64,000 nt of DNA, taken from assembly GCA_032716605.1 (NCBI GenBank), contig CM064480.1, forward strand, positions 20,919,651 through 20,983,650, read 5' to 3'. Below are positions 30,226 through 39,732 of this stretch, piece after piece. Below the pieces are notes generated by a model. It did no database searches and was not told the origin of the DNA. It saw nothing but the letters and a program-made list of their open reading frames with translations. The translations under genes and the position numbers were made by a program. The first letter of the stretch is position 1; the number at the start of each line of letters is the position of its first letter. Origin of the DNA: Paralithodes platypus. Its lineage: Eukaryota; Arthropoda; Malacostraca; Decapoda; Lithodidae.

Positions 30226-33060
30226 AGCTACGAACCAACCTTCAGTTGGGCCCCTTTTGGAGTCTCACTCCGGTCCTTTTTAGGTCGGCTAGTGTTAGAC
30301 CGGGCTTAATTTATATCTCCGGTCACTAGGAGATCCCCGTGTACTATTTGAAGTCCGGGTTGAAGCAGAATAGGCGGAGGATGGGGACCTCGTTTGTATA
30401 TCTTTTATTTTTGCCTACTCTGCCGGAGTTTCTCTAGTATACAGTATGTCTACGATTCTCCGGGTATTTTACCTACCATTTTACTGATACTACAAGGTGC
30501 TTTTGTCATACACCTCACCCCTATATTCACACAAGAGTTTTTCCCGGGTTGTACACTGTCATGGCCTTATCTCCGGGGCTCCAGAATTAAGAACCTTTTT
30601 CCTCACACCATTTTTATTTATTCCGGTTCACAGACACCGAGCGCTACTATAGCTCCGGGTGCAATTATGTCAAAATTCATATTTTACTCCGGTTCACTAA
30701 CAACCCAGAATCTCAAAACAAGTATCAACTTTACATGGGGATTGAGATAACTCAGTTTCATCTAATTCTGAATATTATCCATTACCTCTAGTAATTCTCA
30801 AAATAAAATAAGTATTATTCATTAACTCTAGTAGTTCTAAGAATATTTATTCTTATCCAGACGAGACAAGAAGGAACTTGACACACTCCTGAGCCTCACT
30901 CCGGTCCCTCTTTGGGTCGGCTAGTGATTAGTCCGGGACTCTTATTTACATCTCCGGTCACTGGGAGATTCCCGCATTCTCTCTGAGTCCGGGTTGAAGC
31001 GAGTAGGCGAGTAGGCCTCTTAGATATCTATTCATTGCCTACTTCGCCGGAGTACCTTTTTCATATACTGGATTCTCCGGGTAGATATTTTTATCTACCA
31101 TTTTTAACGGAATAACTTTTATTAGTCAATTCCGATCAACACTTGAGTCCTCTACACAGGTCCACACGATCTATTCGGTGCTTATTAAATCTTACCCCCC
31201 GCACCTTTTATTCAATATGGAGTTGTCTTCCATTAGTTTTGCTGGGTCATCTCTTTGACTCCGGTTCCCCACAGTCAACGAGGACATATCTTAGGGACTT
31301 CTACTCAGACAGTACCTCCGGGTACTCTAACCCTAAAGGAGAATACATACTCCGGTTCCCATATACCGAGTTATACCACTCTAACTCCGGGTATTCAACA
31401 AAAGCGTCTTAACTCCGGTTCCCAAACACAGAGTTCTACCAACATAACTCCGGGTATCCCTTAGCGAGAACTTATCTCCGGTTCCTTTATAACAAGTTCT
31501 ACCCTTCTAACACCGGGTATTCAACAATAGTGACTTCACTCCGAGTACCAGACACTGAGTTCTACCAGTAAAACTCCAAGTAGTCTAATATTGTCAATTA
31601 ACCATGGTTCCCAGACACCGAGTTCTAGCAACCAACTCCGAGTATTCAAACAATATTAACTTATTTCCGGTTCCAGACACAGAGTTATACCAATAGGCCT
31701 ACCGAGTTCTACTAGCACAATCCGGGTAGGCCTATTCAATTATTATTCAAGTTGACAGTCCTAGATGACGAAGTTCAAATTGGTAATTAATAGAATCACC
31801 TTCAAGAACTTTTTACAATACTTGTATATGCTTAGCATAGTACTAGAGATAACTCAATTTTAACAAAGTCCCGAGTAAAACTTCATTCACTCAGTATTAC
31901 TGGTAATGTTTATACTCATTCAGAGTAGGACAAAAGGTGCACTACACTTTCCAATACTAAATTATGGTACAAGGTTGTAGGATTATTCCTACCTTTTATT
32001 AGAACAGTATTTCAATACCATGGTTAACCTGTTCATTCATGCATAGCCATATAGGTTAAGAGGATAAATAATTTAGCCGTCCGGCTGTCTTAGTTGATAG
32101 CGTGCCTGATACCCATCTTGCAGGTCTCGCTTTCAATCCCCTCTCAGATTGAAAAGTTTTCAGGGATATAGCCGGCGGTTACCATCTCCCCACGAGCAAG
32201 GGGGATGGATAATGGTCAATGGTAGACTAAAGAAAGCCAAGCGCTTGTGAACCCTCGAAGGAGGAGAACGGGCGCTATATAAGTAACCTGACGATTATTA
32301 TTGTTATTATAATATTAAATTTTATTCCCAACCAAAGGTGGGACAAAATCAAGAGATATTATCTATCTTTCCTTAGACCAAGTATATACATGGACACAAT
32401 TAACCGGTTGGTTCTCATACATTCGTTTTACATAGATTTTACTGTTTTACCTACTATTAGTAGATCAATAATTTGATTTACAAAGAATCCCAAATTATCA
32501 CTCCTTCAGTAAGGATACTATGATATTGTCATTCAAGTATAACTACTAGTAGTAAATCAATAATTTTGATTCACAAAGATTTCCAGGTTATCACTCCTTC
32601 AATAAGGATACTATGCTTAATCAGTATCATTCAAGGCTAACGCTTGACTACTCAACTCAGCAATAAAAAAAATATATTTTAGGCTCCGGACCAACTCTCA
32701 AGTTGGTCAATGATTAATTAATCCTCCCGCCGGTCCCACTTTGGGTCGTCGAGTGTCTGGGTCTGGGGCTCTTTTATATATCTCCGATCACTAGGAGATC
32801 ACCACATTCTCTCTGAGTCCGGGTTTTAGCAGAGTAGGCTGAGAGAGGGAACCTCTTAGATATTTATAACATTGCCTTCTCTGCCGGAGTTCCACAAGTC
32901 TTACACTAGAGTTCTCGAATTAGATATTTTTCTCTATAATTTATTACGGAATAGATTTTGTTCACTCTATTTCCGTTCGAATCTTGAGTCCTCCATACCA
33001 GTCCGAGAGGACTATTAGATGCTTAGTAAATTTTACCCCCGCACCTATTAAACAACAAAG
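30226..33060. repeat. Degenerate satellite region, ~200 bp unit and 63 bp tandem
   Basis: A block of ~200 bases (CTCACTCCGGTCC, GGTCGGCTAGTG, ATCTCCGGTCACTAGGAGAT, GAGTCCGGGTTGAAGC, TGCCGGAGT) occurs diverged at about 30250-30440, 30895-31075 and 32710-32895. Between them, at about 31350-31740, a CTCCGGTTCCCA / GAGTTCTACCA / ACTCCGGGTATTCAACAA unit repeats every 63 bases (starts near 31350, 31413, 31476, 31539, 31602, 31665). Looser TCCGGTTCAC words lie at 30620-30700. ORFs such as 31143-31412 are translated repeat. A SINE is inserted at 32076. Confidence 0.75.
32076..32317 (+). mobile_element. Probable tRNA-derived SINE with (ATT)n-type tail
   Basis: Head GCCGTCCGGCTGTCTTAGTT with a box-B-like GCTTTCAATCC at about 32130. 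The body ends GGGCGCTATATAAGTAACCT, then GACG and an ATTATTATTGTTATTAT tail. That end resembles the 3' end of LINE-X (GGCGCTTATGAG, AATAAGTAACATGC and ATT repeats, minus strand 3053-3095). The tRNA identity is not clear. Confidence 0.6.
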
Positions 33061-33525
33061 AGTTATTCCGTCAGTCATTACCGAGTAATTTCGTTATCCC
33101 GAGTCCTCATACTACAAAGAAGGACAACACTTGGAATTAATTTTCCGTCTGGCAATTTCCAAGTAATGTTTTCTCCAAGTCCCCACTATAACAGAGGACA
33201 CTTCTTTAGGGTCTACTTAACCACTATAGTAATGATTCATTAGCTTGTTTTCCTTACGCCTGCCGCACAACATGGGCGGCACACACACACACGAACCACC
33301 GACGAGACAACACCTCCGCACCCACGCTCCCGAAAATCAGCTGATCTAGCAAGCTGTTTACAGCGATCGTCAAATAAACTCACCTAAACTTCAGTATAAG
33401 GATATTTTGTGTTGTCCTGTATTAAAATGCAGTATTAAAATAATTTGAGATTAAAAGCAAGTGAGGATATTTCGAGTGATAAAAATAATTCAAGTGATTG
33501 TGAATGCGAGTGGATGTAAACAAAT

Positions 33526-34455
33526 ATGGCTGACTTTGATGGATTTGAAGTCGGTGAGACCGAGGGCATTCTAGGGAAAATTATACGTGAGCTGAATGAC
33601 ATTAAAAGGTGGAAGGAGGATATGCAGGAGTGGAAGGTGAGTGTTAGTTCACAGATTGAGGCTATATGTTCAATATGTGGTGCTCAGGCTGGGGACATCG
33701 AGCCTGGACAAGATTTGAGTCGGGCTAGCCTAAAAGATATTCAAACTCATATGGGGCAACTCCAGGACGAAAATGAAGCTTTAAGATTACAACTTGAAGA
33801 ATACAAAGGGCAAACCAAGGAAATGAAAACACATGTGGAGGAGATTAAGGAGAAACACAATAAATGGGTTAATGACGAAGGAGGAAAAGTGAAGGAAGTG
33901 GCAATGAAGGAAATCATGGAGGAACAAAAGAAACAATCAGAAAGGGAAAATAAAGATTTAGAATCAGTGGTAGTAAAAGCTATGAGGAGAAATGAACAGG
34001 TCCTGCGTGAAACAATAGATAGAAATAAGTGTATTATTGTATTTGGGGATATAGAGGAGCACATTATTGAGAGGAAAGCTAGGGATAAGGAAGAAATTAA
34101 TAAGGTAAAAACATTGATCAAGCATGTCGATGAAGAAGGAAACAACTGGAGAGATGATATTGAAGAAGTTAGGAGAATGGGTAAATATAGTAAGGGAAAC
34201 ACAAGGCCAATGAGAGTGCAGTTTAGGTCTAGGGTAACAGTGGATGCAATAATGAACGTAACATGGAGACTTAACTTGACCAGCAAGTTTAAGAAAATTA
34301 CAATTAGAAAAGACATGAGTATTGAGGATCGAAACATAAGAAAGGAATTGCAAACCGAGGCAAATGTAAAGAATGGAGAAAGGACGAAAGAAGACGAAAA
34401 GAAGTTTTTCTGGAGAGTGTGGGAGGGAAAACTCAAGAAATGGTATATAAAGTGA
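33526..34455 (+). CDS. LINE-Y ORF1, coiled coil plus RRM-like RNA-binding protein
   Basis: 309 residues. The N-terminus MADFDGFEVGETEG is followed by a Cys segment AICSICGAQ near 45-52. A long coiled coil covers about 65-165 (LQDENEALRLQLEEYKGQ). From about 168 an RRM-like strand CIIVFGDIEEHI and the C-terminal domain with MRVQFRSRVTVDAIMN and ITIRKDMSIEDRNIRKELQ resemble L1-type ORF1 proteins. Such proteins form trimers that coat element RNA. The start sits in GTAAACAAATATGGC, nearly the same context as in the other two LINE ORF1 genes. No zinc knuckles. ORF2 begins 37 bases before the end, in another frame. Confidence 0.88.
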   Translation: MADFDGFEVGETEGILGKIIRELNDIKRWKEDMQEWKVSVSSQIEAICSICGAQAGDIEPGQDLSRASLKDIQTHMGQLQDENEALRLQLEEYKGQTKEMKTHVEEIKEKHNKWVNDEGGKVKEVAMKEIMEEQKKQSERENKDLESVVVKAMRRNEQVLRETIDRNKCIIVFGDIEEHIIERKARDKEEINKVKTLIKHVDEEGNNWRDDIEEVRRMGKYSKGNTRPMRVQFRSRVTVDAIMNVTWRLNLTSKFKKITIRKDMSIEDRNIRKELQTEANVKNGERTKEDEKKFFWRVWEGKLKKWYIK

Positions 34456-37400
34456 AGGGACGAAGTAGGGAGGGAAGGGGAGATGGTGCGGGTGACGGGG
34501 GAGAAGGCAGAGAGAGGGGAGGTGGAGATAGAGAGAGAAACAGTCCAAGTGGAGGCAGAGGGAGGGGAGGTGGAAACGGAGCGAGAAACAGTCCAGGTGG
34601 AGACAAGAGGAGAGGAGACAAGCTAGGAAATAAATTGGGAGGGGTACGTACAAAAAAGAAAGGAACGGGCAGGGACGAGAAAAATAGGGAAAATACTGGA
34701 AATGCTAAGTTCATGTATACAAATATTGATGGGTTAATTTCCAAAAAGATTGAGTTTGACGAATATGTAAAGAGAGAGAGGCCCGGGGTAGTATGTTTGA
34801 CTGAAACTAAGCTTAACCAGGAGGTAGACACGAATATAATTAGTTGTGCAGGATACAGTACATGGAGAAGAGACAGGTTAGGAAAGCTAGGAGGAGGAGT
34901 GTTGATCATGGTAGATAATAAAATTACTGCTAAAGAATTAAAACTTGGTGATAGCATTGCTGAAGTGGTAGCAGTTGAAATTGAGGATAATGATAGGTCA
35001 AAATTGGACATTGTATCAATGTATTTACCTCCTAAGACTAAATCTTGGAGCAACGATGAATATAATGAATTAATTTTGGAAACCTTGCGTATGTTAGAAA
35101 TTATTTGTAAAAGGAAAAATAGGCTTATTCTTGCAGGGGACTTTAATTGCGGGGAGGTGGATTGGGAATGTTTGGATGCGGGTTCAAATGAAAATACTTG
35201 GGGTAGCAAATTTCTTGAACTAACAATGGGGTATCTATTAACACAACACGTTACGGAAAATATAAGATTTAGAGGAGGTGATGAACCATCAAGACTTGAC
35301 TTATTATTCACCAAAGACCCCCAAGAAATAAAGAACCTAACATATTTGAGTCCCATGGGAAAAAGCGATCATGCTGTGATTGAATTTGAATTGACAGTGG
35401 AATTTCTGGAAGGCAGAGAGGAGGAACATAGGGAATATAGACTAAATTATAGTAAGGCGGATTATGAATCATTACGAGGATACTTTGCAAATATAGATTG
35501 GTCATTTATTGAGCAAGAACAGAATATTCAGGTAAAATACACCATGTTACTAGACATTTACAGGGAGGGGGTAGATAAATATGTACCAACATTTAAGGAT
35601 AGAAAGCTGGTTAAGGAGAAAGAGTGGTTTAACATGCGATGTCACATTGCCCAGAACAAAAAGGACTCTGCATGGAATAAAGTGAGAAGGAGACACACTG
35701 AGGAAAAATGGGATGAGTATAAGAATGCTAGAAACAACTATGTCAAGACTATAAGAGAGGAGAAAAAGAACTTTGAAAAAGATATAGTAAACAAATGTAA
35801 TAAAGAACCCAAACTGTTCTATAGTTATATCAACGGTAAAACTAAAATAAAGGACAAAATAACAAAGCTTAGGGTAGAGGGCCAATTATATGAAGACACA
35901 GTGGGTATGTGTGAAATTATGAATGATACATTAACATCCGTGTTTGTGGAAGAGGATGACTATGTAGAACCTGTGGTGGAATTGAATGAGATACAGGGAC
36001 TAGAGTCGATAGAAGTCAACAAGGATGAACTAAAATCATTGTTGGAAGAATTGGACGTGAGAAAATCTATGAGCCCAGATAACATTGCTGGATGGGTATT
36101 AAGAGAATGTTCTGAACAACTAGTGAGACCTATTTTTAATATTGTTCAATACTCATTAAACAAGGGGGAACTTCCCTTAGAATGGAAACAAGCAAATATA
36201 ACTCCAATATATAAAAGTGGAAATAAAGAAGACCCGCTAAATTATCGACCGGTATCCTTAACGAGTGTTATATGCAAGCTTTGTGAAAAGATTATTAGAA
36301 AAAGATGGGTGGGTATGTTGGAGGAGAGGGAAATAATTTCAAGCAAGCAGTTCGGGTTCAGAAAAGGTCATTCGTGTACCACAAATTTGTTGAGTTACTA
36401 TGATAGGGTAATTGACATTGTACAAGGGAGGGAGGGGTGGGTAGATTGTATCTACTTAGATTTCAAGAAGGCATTTGATAAGGTGCCTCATAAGAGATTG
36501 TTGTGGAAGCTCAGGACTGTGGGGCGGGTTGAGGGAGTATTATTAAAGTGGATGGAAAACTATTTAATTGGGAGGGAAATGCGAACAGTAATAAAAGGAA
36601 AGTTCTCCTCGTGGAAAAGGGTAAAAAGCGGAGTGCCTCAAGGATCGGTGTTGGCCCCAATCATGTTTTTGGTTTTCATCAACGACCTTCAAATGGGAAT
36701 AGGCTCATATATATCTATGTTTGCTGATGATGCAAAATTAATGAAGCATATTACAAGTAGGAGTAGTTGTGAAGAATTACAGAGAGATCTAGATAAGTTA
36801 TATGAGTGGAGTCAAACTTGGAAAATGGAATTCAACACGAGTAAGTGTCAGGTTCTTGAGATGGGAAAAAGTAAATATAGACCTTCTTGGGGATATAAAA
36901 TAGGAGATGAAATAATTAGTAAAGCTGTGAAAGCAAAAGACCTAGGGGTAGTTGTGGCAGACAGCTCGTCACCTGAACAGCATATAAATAAAATAACTGG
37001 TGAAACCTATGCAGTGTTGACTAACATGAGAATAGCTCTGAATTATTTAGATGAAGAGATGTTAGCAAAAATAATAGGGACAATAATACGACCAAGACTG
37101 GAGTATGCAGCAGTGGTGTGGTCTCCACACCTTATAAAACATAATAAAAAACTGGAAAGAGTTCAGAGAGTTGCCACTAAGATGATAGCTAGCCTTAGAG
37201 ACCTACCTTATGAGGAGAGATTGGAGAGGCTAAAGCTGCCAACGCTGAGGGAGAGGAGAGAGAGAGGTGACATGATCATGATGTTTAAGTGTGTGAAAGG
37301 TTTTGAGAAGATCGACAAGGGAGATTTTGTGGTGAGGGACGAGGGAAGAACCAGGGGTCATGATTGTAAGTTGAGGAAAGTTATATGTAAGTCTGATGTA

Positions 37401-37538
37401 AGAAAGTTCAGCTTCCCGTATAGAAGCATTGAGTGTTGGAATAAGTTGGATGGGGAGGTGGTGGGAGCAAGAAATATCCAAACTTTTAAAGCAAAATTGG
37501 ATAAATGTAGAGAGAGAGACAGGACAACACGAGCTTAG
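34419..37538 (+). CDS. LINE-Y ORF2, endonuclease-reverse transcriptase
   Basis: 1039 residues without interruption. Residues 1-90 are Gly/Arg-rich. The endonuclease spans about 95-325, with MYTNIDGLISKKIEF, VVCLTETKL, LAGDFNCGEVDW near 240 and SDHAVIEFEL near 315. The RT spans about 540-800: NYRPVSLTSVICKLCEKII near 607, CIYLDFKKAFDKVPHKRLL near 680, SGVPQGSVLAPIMFLVFIND and catalytic FADDAKLM near 767. The C-terminal domain has LEYAAVVWSPHLIKHNKKLE and RRERGDMIMMFKCVKGFE, typical of CR1-like LINEs. The first ATG in frame lies inside ORF1, so translation may need reinitiation or frameshifting; a later start is possible. Confidence 0.9.
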   Translation: MGGKTQEMVYKVKGRSREGRGDGAGDGGEGRERGGGDRERNSPSGGRGRGGGNGARNSPGGDKRRGDKLGNKLGGVRTKKKGTGRDEKNRENTGNAKFMYTNIDGLISKKIEFDEYVKRERPGVVCLTETKLNQEVDTNIISCAGYSTWRRDRLGKLGGGVLIMVDNKITAKELKLGDSIAEVVAVEIEDNDRSKLDIVSMYLPPKTKSWSNDEYNELILETLRMLEIICKRKNRLILAGDFNCGEVDWECLDAGSNENTWGSKFLELTMGYLLTQHVTENIRFRGGDEPSRLDLLFTKDPQEIKNLTYLSPMGKSDHAVIEFELTVEFLEGREEEHREYRLNYSKADYESLRGYFANIDWSFIEQEQNIQVKYTMLLDIYREGVDKYVPTFKDRKLVKEKEWFNMRCHIAQNKKDSAWNKVRRRHTEEKWDEYKNARNNYVKTIREEKKNFEKDIVNKCNKEPKLFYSYINGKTKIKDKITKLRVEGQLYEDTVGMCEIMNDTLTSVFVEEDDYVEPVVELNEIQGLESIEVNKDELKSLLEELDVRKSMSPDNIAGWVLRECSEQLVRPIFNIVQYSLNKGELPLEWKQANITPIYKSGNKEDPLNYRPVSLTSVICKLCEKIIRKRWVGMLEEREIISSKQFGFRKGHSCTTNLLSYYDRVIDIVQGREGWVDCIYLDFKKAFDKVPHKRLLWKLRTVGRVEGVLLKWMENYLIGREMRTVIKGKFSSWKRVKSGVPQGSVLAPIMFLVFINDLQMGIGSYISMFADDAKLMKHITSRSSCEELQRDLDKLYEWSQTWKMEFNTSKCQVLEMGKSKYRPSWGYKIGDEIISKAVKAKDLGVVVADSSSPEQHINKITGETYAVLTNMRIALNYLDEEMLAKIIGTIIRPRLEYAAVVWSPHLIKHNKKLERVQRVATKMIASLRDLPYEERLERLKLPTLRERRERGDMIMMFKCVKGFEKIDKGDFVVRDEGRTRGHDCKLRKVICKSDVRKFSFPYRSIECWNKLDGEVVGARNIQTFKAKLDKCRERDRTTRA

Positions 37539-37577
37539 GCTCAAATCCTGTATACTACAATTAGGTGAATTAGGTGA

Positions 37578-38263
37578 GTACACCATGGCGGAAGGCGGAC
37601 GCAAGTTTGAGGCTCCGGCATATGTTATGGGAATAGTCAATTAATTCAAGGATATCGAGTGCATACGGGGCTAACAAGAAGAGGAAGGATTTAGTGAAGG
37701 TTTGGAGGATATATTGGTGTGGTGGAGGGGTGATATATAGTGTAATAAGAGTGTGTAGTGACGGGACAGCGGTAGGGTTGTGAGTTGTTGAGTTTGTAAA
37801 CAAACATGGCAGAGGGAATTTCGGGTATGACGGAGGCGGAAGGAAGGTTACAACGTTTTCGGGGATTTAAGAGCACAGATAAGAAGTTAGAAGAGGTTAG
37901 TATTGTTGTGAAGGATTTGGAAAAGTGGATGAGTGATACGGAGAAATGGAAGGGGGATATTGGTGAGAAAGTTAAGGCACTGTGTGTAATGTGTGGTGTG
38001 ATAGGTGGGGAAGGGAATAGGCCTAGCGAAGGAAGTGAATGCAGGCCTTTTTTGGCAGTTAATGAGAGCCTAGAGATGGTATTGAAAAGGGTAGATGAAC
38101 TGGGAGCAGAGAATATGGCATTGAAGGAGCAGCTGAAGGAATACGAAGGACGTTTCACGGAAGTAAAGGAGTCGACTGCATGGACGGTGGTAGGTAAACA
38201 AAAAGTCAAGGATTTGGAGGATATTATGAAAGAGCAAAAGGAAGAAATGAATATGACCAAAAA
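37578..38263 (+). mobile_element. LINE-Z leader and ORF1 front, truncated at its 3' side
   Basis: A leader (37578-37805) and the first ~150 ORF1 codons of the family whose longer copy lies at 58496-62453. It keeps the 5' part and loses the 3' part, the reverse of ordinary LINE truncation. It is cut after AATATGACCAAAAAA and continues as a family B DIRS 3' UTR (TGAGAGCTGTGATAC), so a later deletion or recombination removed the rest. Confidence 0.85.
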
Positions 38264-38267
38264 ATGA
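37806..38267 (+). pseudogene. LINE-Z ORF1, N-terminal fragment
   Basis: 153 codons: MAEGISGMTEAEGRL, Cys segment ALCVMCGVIGG, coiled coil DELGAENMALKEQLKEYEGR and IMKEQKEEMNMTKK, then a stop created at the junction with DIRS sequence. The start lies in TTTGTAAACAAACATGGCAG. The RNA-binding half is missing here but present at 58525-59370. From the shared 'ggcagttaatgagagcc' onward the two copies are nearly identical. Confidence 0.85.
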
Positions 38268-39264
38268 GAGCTGTGATACAATTTAAGGTTAAAATGTGAT
38301 ATGAAAATTTCTCAGTGAGAAATTGTGCTAGTACAATGTTAAGTACAAAACAACGGTGTTGTTAGAGTAGTTTAGCTGCGAAAGCAATTTAATTTTAGAA
38401 TAATGGAGTTCCTTTGCAATTTATCTCCAAGTTTATGTTGGGGTTTATTATGTGCACATATAAACTGATAACTTGTTATTTTTTGTCACCACTCGTTGAG
38501 TGGGGTGCCTTTGTAACTACAGATCTGTGTTCAGAATCTTCAGGATTACCCATTTTTTGTCAGGCAGGCTTCTTTGAAGCACGCACCTGCCTGAACCCCT
38601 TTTTCTTGTATTTTTTCGGCTACGCCGTTGTTAAATATATTTTCAAAGTAAGAATACTATGTGGTTGTTTTTATTATCTGCTTTTCTAGAGTTATGATAT
38701 GATTACGAATGTCCCCCTCCAGTCTTAGAAATCAGGCATGTTCGTCAATGATGGAGGGGCCACTAATAAATTATAGGTTTGACTCCTGTAAGGAGATAAA
38801 GAAAACCTAATATTTAGTAGTGGCCCCGTAATCATTGACGACTGGGGCCCTCCCGACCGTCCCCTTCCCATTCGTTGATGTATTAAGGATTTTGGTTTAC
38901 TTGATATGTCAGTGAAGGAAGACTGACGCCTGAATCAGCGTCTGGTCAGAAATCCACACAAGTACATCCACGATATGATGGAAAGCTTATTGGATAGTTA
39001 TTCTTATTTTCTTTTTGTTTTTATTTTTTACAAAGTTTTTTCGTAGTGAGAACCCAATTCATAATGACTGAAGCCATGAGTGAGGTCGCGTGCGCTCATG
39101 ATGAAGGCTCCTCAGTTTTTAAATGCTCTGCGCGGTAGATTCAAAACTACGGCGGATTAGTGTTTGAAGAGGATGCCTTATGTAATAGGCATGTTCGTCA
39201 ATGATTACGGGGCCACTACTAAATATTAGGTTTTCTTTATCTCCTTACAGGAGTCAAACCTATA
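38264..39264 (+). mobile_element. DIRS-like family B fragment: 3' UTR, complementary region and 3' terminal repeat
   Basis: From TGAGAGCTGTGATAC the sequence follows the 3' UTR of the family B element (reverse of 42345-41850). It continues through the complementary region at about 38740-38850 (GGAGGGGCCACTAATAAAT joined to GGTTTGACTCCTGTAAGGAG) and the 3' terminal repeat to CAAACCTATAAT near 39264. No recombinase gene remains. It is the third family B tail in the window. Confidence 0.85.
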
Positions 39265-39732
39265 ATCTTCATATTAAACGTAAAATAGGCGCATATGATT
39301 AAGTATTAATTATATTTATGGTAAATTAACGATTTTAGTAAGGAATGAATCAAAATGCCTACGCACAGGGGTATGGTGTGTACCAGTGCTATTCAACCTG
39401 GGTGGACAGTCCACCTTAGGGTGGACGTGATTAAGTAAGGGGTGGGCGGCAGTCTTGGGGTGGACAGGTGGGTGGACGAGATCCTGCCCACGTGTCGGTA
39501 TAGATAAGGGAGACAAAATAAATGGTATAAAACAGGGTGGTGAAACTACAGGCCCGTAGGTGAAAGATGGCCTGCAGAATGATTTTGTGTGGCTCACGAG
39601 CACTTAACCCAGATTAAGTCAGATTGATCTCAAAATACATACAATAATTATAAATTAGTCTTTTACATATGGGTTTTATATTTATATGGCTATCTCGTGG
39701 GAAGGTTTTCAATTGAGTGTTGGCATTGAGAG

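Larger units (their letters stand above)
33260..37577 (+). mobile_element. CR1-like LINE (LINE-Y), both ORFs open
   Basis: A full-length-looking LINE: leader of about 265 bases (start uncertain), ORF1 33526-34455, ORF2 34419-37538, and a very short 3' UTR ending in the repeated word ATTAGGTGA (CAATTAGGTGAATTAGGTGA near 37558-37577). Short direct repeats instead of poly(A) at the 3' end are typical of the CR1 group. LINE-Z leader sequence follows at once. It is the least damaged LINE in the window. Confidence 0.88.

Noticed and set aside
31143..31464. Ser/Thr-rich ORFs in the satellite field
   Set aside because: They translate the 63-base tandem unit and its flanks.
33747..35356. Long minus-strand ORFs under LINE-Y
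   Set aside because: Antisense shadows of purine-rich ORF1/ORF2 with no motifs of their own.
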